Shown here: in pieces, positions 1 through 7,600 of the stretch
How positions within the stretch are numbered: the first letter of the stretch is position 1
How the letters are laid out: each line of letters opens with the position of its first letter
Position numbers and translations under genes: made by a program
Assembly (NCBI GenBank): GCA_029865515.1
Contig: JAOUGQ010000113.1
Coordinates: 1-8,960 of the forward strand
Reading direction: 5' to 3'
From: Nitrospirota bacterium
Lineage (GTDB): Bacteria; Nitrospirota; Nitrospiria; Nitrospirales; UBA8639
DNA length: 8,960 nucleotides
Notes under the pieces: model-generated
The model's database searches: none
What the model was told of the DNA's origin: nothing
The model's input: the letters and a program-made list of their open reading frames with translations, nothing else

Positions 1-1339
1 GGGCCTCCACGCGATCACGGATCACATTCAGCATTGTGCGGATTTCGTCCTTCTCCACCTCGCACTCCTCCAGGCCCTGTTCGGCAACCGGCAACAATTC
101 CCTGGCCAAGTCACACACCGATATTTCGCGCAAGCCAGGTGCTGCCTCATTCGGCCAGACTAACATCGCGTCCATTCCATATTCGGCCGACCGGTAGAAA
201 TTCCGATGCGCATATTCAAACGGAAACAGATGAAGGAATTTTTCGATTTGATGACGCATGCCTAACGTGAGCCCTATCAGAAACGCGGCATTGGCGGCCA
301 TATCAATCGGTGTAGGTCCGGAGGGCAGAGCCCGAAATTCAACGCGGACATGTCCATGGGCGCTGGCATCGTAAATGGCCCGATTCCAGCGCCAGACGGT
401 TCCCTGGTGCAGGCGCAATTCCTCGAGCTGCGGCAACTGGCCGCGCCTGATGCACTCCATCGGGTCTTCCGTGCCCATAATCGGCAACAAGGGAGTATGA
501 AGCCCCACGGCTTCGGCAAATAATTCATACGCCCCATGGCGGACCCATCCATGGCCAAAGGATACTCTGGCTGGTTGATGCCAGTCGTGTTCAAGCGCGT
601 TTCGACCATCAATCGATTGTTTAAACAAGGCCACTCGCGTTTCTTCCCACAGGCGATGCTGCAAGAAAATAGGGCTATTGGCACTGAGCGCCAAGGCGAT
701 GGGGGTTACAAGTTGGGCAGCATTATACACATGAGCGAAGTCCTGGGGATTGACTCGAAGATGAATCTGAAAAGAGGTATTGGCCCCTTCCAGCGTGACA
801 TCCGAACACGTCACCGTTAAGGGCTCCGGCCCATTAATATGAATACTAAAGGGACCCTTCCGCATTCGTCGAAGTCCCGCCGAGAGCGCACGGTAGCGGG
901 GGAGGTCCGACATCATCGGCGAATCCAATTCTTCGGCACAGAGCGTCGGTAGAATGCCAATAGGAATAATTCGTCCTCCCAGTCCTTTTGCGCACCACTC
1001 TAAAGACTGGATGGCATGAGCCAACTGCGCCTGGACACGGGAAAAGGGATGGCCTGCCAAGGAAACCGGCGACAAATTATATTCTAAATTAAACCGGTCG
1101 AGTTCGAGTTGAAGGTGTTCATCATGGGAGCAATTCAGGAGGGTTCGATTAATGGGATAGGCTTGTCCCTGGCTATTGATAATCGAGAGTTCGAGTTCCG
1201 CCCCGATGGTGAGGGGACCTTCGCCAAACCCCGGCTGCGCAAGCACATGCGCGAGAGCCTTCAAGCTTTGGGTCAATCGTTGCCCGAAACGGATATATTC
1301 CTCTTCGGTAAATTGGTCGCGAGCAATGCATAATCCCAT
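1..1339 (-). CDS. GCS2-family carboxylate-amine / glutamate-cysteine ligase-like protein (C-terminus cut by window edge)
   Basis: The reverse strand is open from an ATG at 1339 through position 1, giving 446 residues with no stop, so the C-terminus lies outside the window. An in-frame TGA at 1351-1349 makes this ATG the first possible start; the ribosome binding site is weak. The protein resembles the GCS2 / YbdK-type fold, which ligates glutamate or another carboxylate to an amine using ATP. Visible landmarks are the acidic TIGAELEL strand (residues 44-51), FNLEYNLSP (83-91), a helix followed by GGRIIPIGILPT (121-132), the AxSANSPIF segment (218-225), WEETRVALF (231-239), and HVRVEFRALPSGPT (330-343) followed by a helical stretch. 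The glutamates in the first two motifs and VEFR are the likely metal/ATP ligands by analogy with the family. The true substrate cannot be told from sequence: gamma-glutamylcysteine synthesis is one option, and an uncharacterised amine ligation is equally possible. No glutathione synthetase gene is in view. Confidence 0.8.
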   Translation of the reverse strand, partial: MGLCIARDQFTEEEYIRFGQRLTQSLKALAHVLAQPGFGEGPLTIGAELELSIINSQGQAYPINRTLLNCSHDEHLQLELDRFNLEYNLSPVSLAGHPFSRVQAQLAHAIQSLEWCAKGLGGRIIPIGILPTLCAEELDSPMMSDLPRYRALSAGLRRMRKGPFSIHINGPEPLTVTCSDVTLEGANTSFQIHLRVNPQDFAHVYNAAQLVTPIALALSANSPIFLQHRLWEETRVALFKQSIDGRNALEHDWHQPARVSFGHGWVRHGAYELFAEAVGLHTPLLPIMGTEDPMECIRRGQLPQLEELRLHQGTVWRWNRAIYDASAHGHVRVEFRALPSGPTPIDMAANAAFLIGLTLGMRHQIEKFLHLFPFEYAHRNFYRSAEYGMDAMLVWPNEAAPGLREISVCDLARELLPVAEQGLEECEVEKDEIRTMLNVIRDRVEA

Positions 1340-1848
1340 AGGACATCTTCATACCTGAATTACACGGCGAGGTAAATAGATGGAAGTTGGAAGGATCTTC
1401 TGGATAAAGGGGGTTCGCCTTTCCGCTAGTGGGGGCAACACAGGTGAATTCCTTGTATTCTTTTTCTGTTGGGAAATGCGAAAAGGGGAAAGTGGATTTC
1501 GGAGGGCTCAACTCCAATCGTCACTGACTGTAGCTGGTCTTCTCTCGGCCTAAGAAAAGAGCCAATGGCTCATAGGTTGTCGCAGAACAGGGACAGGACT
1601 ATTCTTTTTCTTACGATCGGTCATTGATGGGTAGCTCGGTACTCCAACGAAGTGTTGTCCAACCTTGCGCATCGAGCGGGCTTTCCCCGCTCGATGCAAC
1701 CCCTCTTGTAAAAATCTAGAGACCTGACCTACTAAATCAACGAATCCTGAATTTTTTCCGGGAACCGACTAGCGGCTCCTGGATATGGTCAGGAAGTTGG
1801 AAGGGCGGAAAAGGCTTGTTCACCCCTTTAGAGTATGGACGCAAGCCA
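1340..1848. other. Intergenic region between two leftward genes
   Basis: About 510 bases without a convincing gene; open frames here are short and overlap the ends of neighbouring genes. The region would hold the 3' end of the leftward copper-protein transcript and the promoter of the leftward GCS2-like gene, but I see no clear -35/-10 pair. It contains the strong hairpin at 1669-1697, a small GAGCC-AAT-GGCTC hairpin at 1559-1571, and an imperfect 10-bp inverted repeat at 1758-1782 (loop 1768-1772) beside a six-base T run on the plus strand. On the leftward transcript that run becomes A residues after the stem, so this is not a standard terminator for the upstream gene. Confidence 0.6.
1669..1697. 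repeat. Perfect 12-bp inverted repeat (hairpin) in intergenic DNA
   Basis: GCATCGAGCGGG (1669-1680) and its exact complement CCCGCTCGATGC (1686-1697) flank a five-base loop, CTTTC. The stem is GC-rich and should be very stable as RNA from either strand. Neither strand carries a run of U after the stem, so it lacks the hallmark of an intrinsic terminator. It lies about 150 bases beyond the stop of the leftward copper protein and about 330 bases before the start of the leftward ligase gene. It could stabilise an mRNA 3' end, act in factor-dependent termination, or be one copy of a dispersed REP-like palindrome. The window alone does not decide. Confidence 0.6.
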
Positions 1849-2817
1849 TCAATGGCCTGAATGGTCCATGGGAGCCCCGCCATGCTGATTGGTTTGGATT
1901 TCCTGGGTTTCATGAGTCGCCTGCACATCATAGACGGCCCCCTCTTTTTCCAGGACGGCCGTGCCAAACCGATAATTGGGAAACATCGTATTATGTGCCA
2001 TGCGCCGGTCTATCGGATTCTCAAATTCCATCCGGGTTTTTAATGTTTCGTTGGCGATCACCACCACCTTCATATTCAAAAAGCCTCCCATCCCGGGGTG
2101 CCAGGCAACCAGGGAATACACCCCTTCCGGGACATCGGGAATGCTGAAATTTCCGTTCTCATCCGTAATGGCGTAGTACGGGTTCTCCACCCCAAGTCCC
2201 CAGGTTTGCATGTAGGTGTGAAACCCGCATTCCAGGTAGAGAATTCTACGGCCCTTGGAGAAGTGAACTTTGTCGAGCATGGCCTCCCCAGGGTTATGTT
2301 GGTGATCTTTGATGCGGTTCTTGGGATGGAAGGGATTCAGCCGGAGTGGACGGTGGAGCATCACTTTTGAGCCGAATGGAGCGGTTTCATAAATCTGGAC
2401 ATCATGAATGATGGGATCCATATTCACGATGTGGAGGGGTTGTTGGTCTTTCACAACGAGCACCCAGGGCTTAAACAGACAATCTTCCACTGTGACTTTG
2501 GCAGGACCTTCTTGGGGGAAGGGTTTGCCCTGCGAAATGCCCTCCAAAAAGACCACGGTATTTTGCAGGCCTCCATCCGGAGCCACTTGAAATTCATCAA
2601 CCAGGCGCCAGCCTGTGCCGGTCGAAATACGACCGCAAAAATCCGTATCGGGATTGGTCACCAGACTGTAGGCCAAGGCCGGAGGTTCCTTCCCCGCTAA
2701 GGTCACCTGCCCGGTGATGGTGCCCCCATTAGTGACGGTAGTTTCCTGGTAACTGAATGCTGGAGTGACGAGAAGGCTGTTGAGGCCGAGAACGAACAAC
2801 AACGTACGGAATTTCAT
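1849..2817 (-). CDS. Secreted cupredoxin-like protein with carboxypeptidase-regulatory-like domain
   Basis: This 322-residue protein starts at an ATG preceded by AAAGGA with a 7-base gap (2825-2830). Residues 1-22 form a Sec signal peptide with probable cleavage after AFS. The body matches secreted proteins often annotated as carboxypeptidase regulatory-like or methylamine-utilisation-type proteins. An early DFCGR (59-63) is followed by a beta-rich region with an IIHD segment (136-139) and then ECGFHTYMQTW (196-206). C197, H200 and M203 with upstream H138 form the His / Cys-x2-His-x2-Met ligand set of type 1 copper sites. Next come YYAITDENGNFSIPDVPEG (214-232) and SLVAWH (235-240), the signature of the CarboxypepD_reg beta-sandwich. 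The C-terminus (311-322) is rich in His and Met and ends MDHSGH, which could bind copper. A periplasmic electron-transfer or copper-handling role is inferred. No partner enzyme is adjacent, and the divergent gene to the right is unrelated in sequence. Confidence 0.8.
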   Translation of the reverse strand: MKFRTLLFVLGLNSLLVTPAFSYQETTVTNGGTITGQVTLAGKEPPALAYSLVTNPDTDFCGRISTGTGWRLVDEFQVAPDGGLQNTVVFLEGISQGKPFPQEGPAKVTVEDCLFKPWVLVVKDQQPLHIVNMDPIIHDVQIYETAPFGSKVMLHRPLRLNPFHPKNRIKDHQHNPGEAMLDKVHFSKGRRILYLECGFHTYMQTWGLGVENPYYAITDENGNFSIPDVPEGVYSLVAWHPGMGGFLNMKVVVIANETLKTRMEFENPIDRRMAHNTMFPNYRFGTAVLEKEGAVYDVQATHETQEIQTNQHGGAPMDHSGH

Positions 2818-2824
2818 GGAACGA

Positions 2825-2830
2825 TCCTTT
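2825..2830 (-). promoter_or_regulatory. Ribosome binding site of the cupredoxin-like gene
   Basis: On the reverse strand AAAGGA lies 7 bases before the ATG at 2817. This supports that start over the longer upstream open frame, whose extra residues have no protein-like character. Confidence 0.6.
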
Positions 2831-3415
2831 GGTCAAAACGGGTGAAGAGCACGGCGGAATGATCAGTCAATTTTAAGAAATACGGGAAGAACATTTCTAG
2901 TCCCCTCTCCGGCCTTCCGGGATAAGGAGATTGACGATTGCGAAGCGACGTGGTTTTCCAACCGTCGGGTGAGGAACGAGAGTTCAATCCCAAGCGGGGT
3001 GTTGCTGTATGAAGGCGATACAGACCTGAAATGCGTGAGGAGTATGGGCAGACGAAGGGGTAAAGCCAGGGCAGAGCATAAGGGTGTATGTATAGAAAAG
3101 CATCATGAAAACAATGAGATAGCATTGGCAGCTTAAAGCAGGTTTTAAAATGCAATGGCTTCCTTCGACCTTTCGATCTGGTTGGGCCTTACAGTGGGAA
3201 AAAGGCGAAAGAGATGTTTCTTTAGATAAAAGAAGCGGTTCCTCCTTACAGAACGGAAAGCGGCCTAAAAAACGTATGGTGGGTACTCATTAAGGGGCGA
3301 GAGTTCCTATGAAAATTACATTCATGAAATCAAAAACTATTCCGAAACATAGGCGGATACGATTGCGTGAAGTATGTCAAACAAGTCAATCCAAAGACCT
3401 TATTAAAATCAAATC

Positions 3416-3423
3416 AAAGGAGA
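3416..3423 (+). promoter_or_regulatory. Probable ribosome binding site of the 224-residue secreted protein
   Basis: AAAGGAGA precedes the ATG at 3437 with a gap of about 13 bases, longer than ideal. An in-frame TAA at 3404-3406 and the absence of any other in-frame ATG between them leave 3437 as the only ATG start, and it opens directly into a signal peptide. Confidence 0.5.
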
Positions 3424-3436
3424 ACTCAAAAGATAC

Positions 3437-4111
3437 ATGGCTGCATTATTTTGGCTGAGGAAGTCCCTGGGTGCTGTTTTCATTCTCATTTGTGGGTTTG
3501 GCATTGCCTACGGCATGGATCACAGCAGGACGCCTCATGTGCAGGTCCGGGCTTCCCCGGAGCGGGATGTCGCACCGAGTGAAGTGAGATTACGAGTTTC
3601 AATGGATGATGCCTCTTCAGTGGAAAGGATTGCATGGGATTATGAAGGAGATGGGACGTTTGATGCAGAGGGGCCCAATCTCTATGTCCAGACTGTCACG
3701 TTCTCAAGCACAGGCCTCTTTGCCCCCACAGTGATTGTTACAGATAAACAGGGTCAAACGTATGAAGCGACGGCTAACGTGAGAATCGAGAGTCCGGAAG
3801 ACCTCCAGGCCGCTCTCAATGCCCGGTGGAGGGGCATGCTGGCGGCCTTAGCGAAGCAAGATATTGAAGAGGCGGTCTCGTTTGTGGCTACCAGAAAGCG
3901 CGAAGTCATGCGACATGATTGGGCAGTGCTTTCCGATCATCTGGGAGAGATTGTGAATCTCTTTTCCGTTCCCCTTCAACTCACGGATGGACGCGGATAT
4001 CGGGTGGTGGCCAAAGCGGCTGATCCATTGCCCATGGGGGAAACCCGATTTCCCTTAGAGGTTGAGTTCGTATGGGAATCGGACCATCAATGGTATATCA
4101 AAAGCTATTAA
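3437..4111 (+). CDS. Secreted PKD + NTF2-like domain protein, stand-alone paralogue of a larger protein's C-terminus
   Basis: This 224-residue protein has a hydrophobic Sec signal sequence at residues 7-26 (probable cleavage after AYG; the cysteine at 19 does not sit in a proper lipobox). Residues 34-122 form one PKD-type immunoglobulin-like domain with the characteristic WDYEGDGTFDAEGP, whose aspartates often bind calcium in this family, and IVTDKQG near its end. Residues 123-224 look like an NTF2/SnoaL-like cone: ARWRGMLAALAKQDIEEAVSF, KREVMRHDW, FPLEVEF and a final HQWYIKSY. No catalytic residues are evident, so a binding or structural role is more likely than an enzymatic one. Residues 34-224 align gaplessly with residues 973-1163 of the protein encoded at 4663-8154. 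The gene stands alone, with about 550 bases before the next one and no clear terminator directly after its stop. Function is unknown; export to periplasm or surface is inferred. Confidence 0.85.
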   Translation: MAALFWLRKSLGAVFILICGFGIAYGMDHSRTPHVQVRASPERDVAPSEVRLRVSMDDASSVERIAWDYEGDGTFDAEGPNLYVQTVTFSSTGLFAPTVIVTDKQGQTYEATANVRIESPEDLQAALNARWRGMLAALAKQDIEEAVSFVATRKREVMRHDWAVLSDHLGEIVNLFSVPLQLTDGRGYRVVAKAADPLPMGETRFPLEVEFVWESDHQWYIKSY

Positions 4112-4477
4112 AACCCGAATCAAATAAAAAACAAAATCTAGGTGGAAATAAACTCCGCGGATTCTGTGTCTCAAGGTCACGACGCCTCTGGAATTTATAA
4201 GGAGCCGGTATCCCCCACCGCCCGTCGAAGCCTCAATTTTCTGGCGATTTCCTCTGGAAGCCTGCATTGCCCTTGAGCGAATTGTACTTTGCCCTCTTAA
4301 ATATAAGAGTTGGGTTGTCCCAAATGTGGTTTCTGTCTGCATAGGCTTTCCGTATCCAATCAACGCTTATTCCCCCTTGATACATGCCCCAAAACCAGAG
4401 TTGTGGAGGATAGTTTTCTCTGTCCCTTTTTTTGCGGTTCCTTCTCCAATCAATCAAAAAGTACCTCGTAATACCCT

Positions 4478-4500
4478 AAGGAATTTCAGAATTCCTTTTT
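4478..4500 (+). terminator. Weak intrinsic terminator-like hairpin
   Basis: AAGGAATT (4478-4485) pairs perfectly with AATTCCTT (4490-4497) across the loop TCAG, and the T run continues to 4500. The stem is AT-rich and the T tract short, so termination would be inefficient. It lies about 370 bases after the stop of the 224-residue protein gene, far for that gene's own terminator. Confidence 0.35.
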
Positions 4501-4524
4501 GATGGCTTTCCACTTTTGACTCCT

Positions 4525-4570
4525 TAGCGCAATAGCCCTTTCTTCCCCTCCGATGGGGTATAGGCGCTAT
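4525..4570 (+). repeat. Nested inverted repeats in the leader of the large gene
   Basis: TAGCGC (4525-4530) complements GCGCTA (4564-4569). Inside, CCCC (4545-4548) complements GGGG (4555-4558). ATAGC (4532-4536) can instead pair with GCTAT (4566-4570), so the two outer pairings are mutually exclusive. Each stem is short and could arise by chance; it matches no riboswitch class I know. Confidence 0.25.
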
Positions 4571-4645
4571 TTCTGTTCCCTCCCATACTGCCCAGGCTTT
4601 AGCTCTTAAGGAAAATTATCAGAAATTGTTACACGTTTTTAGATT

Positions 4646-4653
4646 AAAGGGGA
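4646..4653 (+). promoter_or_regulatory. Ribosome binding site of the large PKD-repeat gene
   Basis: AAAGGGGA precedes the ATG at 4663 with a 9-base gap. It fixes the start that places a charged n-region and a hydrophobic signal core at the N-terminus. Confidence 0.65.
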
Positions 4654-4662
4654 ACACAGGTT

Positions 4663-7600
4663 ATGACATATGATCGAACCCGAAATTTTCGAATACCTGC
4701 TTGTTCCAAATGGATCTATCTCGTGTTGCTGGTCTTTCTGAGTTTGTCGGGCAAAGGGCAGGCAGCTCAGGATTTTGTTGTTTTGGGGAATGAGGGAGTG
4801 TGGGTTCGGCAGGGGAGCACAATTCTCAGCGGAGATATCGGGGCAAATCAAGCCAGTCTAGGGCCCTATCTGAACGGTGATCAGGTGGTGACCATCGGCC
4901 ATGATGTTGTGGTTCAAAGCCGTGATAGCCGGGTAGTAGGGGATACCGTCAGATTGAAAAGCGGCTCTCAAGTACAGAATATTTTGGTGAATACGCTCTT
5001 AGGACCTGGACTGATTCTAGGGGCTGTGACTACGCCGGTCATGCTCCCGGTTGTTTCCGGGATGCCGGCTGTCCCACCAGTTCATCCTGGATCTCAGGAC
5101 ATCGATGTTCCAGCGGATGGAGTCCTTACTCTGCAGGCTGGACGCTATGGTCGGCTCAAAGCTCGGCCAGGAGCCACCGTCACTCTTTCTGGTGGTCTGT
5201 ACCATTTTCGTGAATGGGATCTTCGTGAAGAGGCGCAAGTGCTCGCGATCGGGCCCGTTGAGATTCGTGTGAAAGGTTGGATTGCCGCTCGCAGGCATAC
5301 GGTCATAGGGCCGGCCCCTGGGTCAGGGATTTTGACAGCGGCAGATATCGTCATCATAGGGACCGGCGTAAATGGAACAACAGGTGCTATCGATGACACC
5401 CCGGAGGCGGTGAAGTTCGGGGAAGAGAGCACGGTGCGGGCGAAGGTATATGCCCCCAACGGCCTTCTGTGGGTGAAGGCCGAAAGCAAGGCCACGGGCG
5501 CGTTTGTGGGGAAATGGGTTCGCATGGGAAATCACTCCACGATCGCGTTGGAAGGGGGATTTGGTTTGGGGCATGGAGGAAATAGCCTCCCGGTGGCTCA
5601 AGCGGGGCCTGACCAGACAGTATACGTGGGGACGACGGTGCAGCTTGATGGAGCTGATTCTATTGATGTGAATGGGGATCTTCTAACGTATCGCTGGACA
5701 TTGCTCTCGCAACCCGCAGGGAGTAACGCTACGCTTTCTGATGTTACGGCCATCATGCCAACCATGGCGATAGACACTCCAGGAATTTATACCATGCAAC
5801 TCATCGTGAATGATGGAACCGCGGACAGTGATCCGGACACCGTGATAATTACGACCATCAATTCGCCTCCTGTAGCCGAAGCCGGCCCGGGTCAAACCGT
5901 GTTCGTGACACAATCAGTGTTCTTGAATGGAAGCGGTGCTCATGATGTTGACGGCGACTCGCTGAGTTTCAATTGGTCTTTTGTGAGTATCCCAAGTGGA
6001 AGTGGGGCCACACTCTCCAATCCAACTTCGTCCACGCCGGATTTCCTGGTTGATCTGCCAGGGACCTATCAGGTGCAACTGATAGTGAACGATGGGCAAC
6101 AAGACAGCGCACCGGACATGGTCCTGATCAATACACAGAATTCCAAACCCGTGTCTCACGCGGGCCAGGATCAGACGGTATCGGTCGGAAGCACTGTTAC
6201 CCTCAATGGAACCGGCTCACATGATGTGGATGGCCATTCGTTGACTTATCAATGGGCGCTCATCGCCATGCCAACCGGCAGTACTGCCACCCTTTCGGAC
6301 CCAAGCATGGTTCAACCCACATTTGGCGCAGATCTGGTCGGGTTATATGTGGCACAGCTGATGGTCAATGATGGGACGGAAGATAGCGTTCCTAGCACGG
6401 TGACGATTACTGCAGGCAACACGCCACCCGTGGCCGATGCGGGACAAGATCAAAATGTTCCGGTCTTTTCATTAGTGACTCTCAATGGTAGCGGTTCCCA
6501 TGATGTTGACGGCGATACGTTAACGTATCAATGGACGCTGGAGAGCCGGCCTCAAGGGAGTACCGCCACTCTCTTAAATCCTTCCTTCGCACAGCCCACA
6601 TTCATTCCGGATATTCCGGGAACCTATGTGGTAACCGTTGTGGTCTCGGATGGGAAGGTTTTTAGTACTCCCGATATTGTCGCAATTGGTGTTCAAGCCC
6701 CGGCGCCTCTCCAATTGCCGGCCTTGCTGATTAGCAGCCCTTCAGAAGGCAGTGTGGTAGGGGGGAGTCCAATTACCGTTACCGGATTCGTCAATGATCC
6801 CAGTGCTACGGTCACGGTCAATGGAATGGCCGCCACAGTTACTGGTGGTGTGTTTCTCGCGGATGGCATTGCCTTACAGGAAGGCAGTAACACGCTGATT
6901 GTCACCGGGATGGATCGAGCCGGGCATATCAATAGCGTGACTCTTAATGTCACCCGTTCTGCGGCACCGACACATCTCAGCCCAATCTGGGGGCCGCTGG
7001 AATGGGTAAAACAAAACATTGGTGAAGAAACCTTTACGGGGAGCTTTTCGAACTGCGAACCAGCCGCCCAATACCAACTCGTGGTGATCAACGGCACATC
7101 TGGAGGGACGAATCGGGTGACTCAGGGAGTGGTCATGTTCAATGGAGTGGAAGTGATCAGCGCTCAAGATTTTACAGCTGCCCACAGTCAAATCATTCAG
7201 CCCCTCGTTCTGCAAGCACGAAATAATCTTGAGGTGCGAGTGGCGGGGCCGATCGGCGTCCAGGTGCAAGCCTATATCGCCTGTACCGCTAATTGTTTTG
7301 GCGTGACCATTGACGCTCCGCTGGCCGGTGCTACGATCAATCAACCAACCATGGTGGTGAAAGGAACGGTCATGAGCAGTAGTTCAAGCCTTGTGGGGGT
7401 AGTCGTGAATCAACAACCCGCCAAAGTGTTGGGATCAGGCTATGCGGTCGATCAGATACCTGTGCGGGAAGGCACCGGTATGCTCGGACCTACCACGGTC
7501 GTTGTGGAAGCCACCAATGCGTGCGGCCAGCAGGCCTCTTCCACCATTCAAGTCCACACCACGGACGTGGTGACTAACCATGTGCGGTTGCGGGTGTCGC

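Larger units (their letters stand above)
2818..3436. other. Divergent intergenic region with control regions for both flanking genes
   Basis: About 620 bases separate two divergently read genes, so promoters for both should lie here. I could not find a convincing sigma-70 or sigma-54 pair. A reverse-strand open frame across 2814-3155 has no recognisable domain, an unusual composition and no good ribosome site, and I do not treat it as a gene. Near the right end, an ATG at 3309 opens a 49-codon lysine-rich frame ending at 3458, across the next gene's start. An AGGGG about 11 bases before it resembles the site before the large gene at 4663. It may be a leader peptide or chance. Confidence 0.5.
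4112..4662. other. Intergenic region / long leader before the large PKD-repeat gene
   Basis: About 550 bases with no supportable gene. Two reverse-strand open frames (4055-4363 and 4233-4457) overlap each other, match no domain I recognise and have poor starts. The region holds a weak terminator-like hairpin at 4478-4500 and a second set of inverted repeats at 4525-4570, either of which could separate the two paralogous genes transcriptionally. No clear promoter hexamers were identified before 4663. Confidence 0.5.

Noticed and set aside
1628..1645. GTAGCTCGGT segment resembling a tRNA D-arm
   Set aside because: No acceptor stem, anticodon arm or T-loop can be placed around it on either strand.
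2814..3155. 113-codon reverse-strand open frame upstream of the copper-protein gene
   Set aside because: It overlaps the start of the real gene, has no recognisable domain, and its Pro/Arg/Tyr/Ser-rich composition does not look like an exported or soluble protein. It is best read as untranslated upstream DNA.
4055..4457. Two overlapping reverse-strand open frames in the spacer between the PKD paralogues
   Set aside because: They overlap each other and the end of a well-supported gene, show no domain, and have no convincing ribosome sites. A third-frame stretch loosely recalls an AbrB-type strand but is too short and is interrupted by stops.
5590..6705. Possible CRISPR-like or DNA-level tandem repeat
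   Set aside because: The periodicity is at protein level (93 codons) and the DNA units are diverged. There are no short direct repeats with unique spacers.
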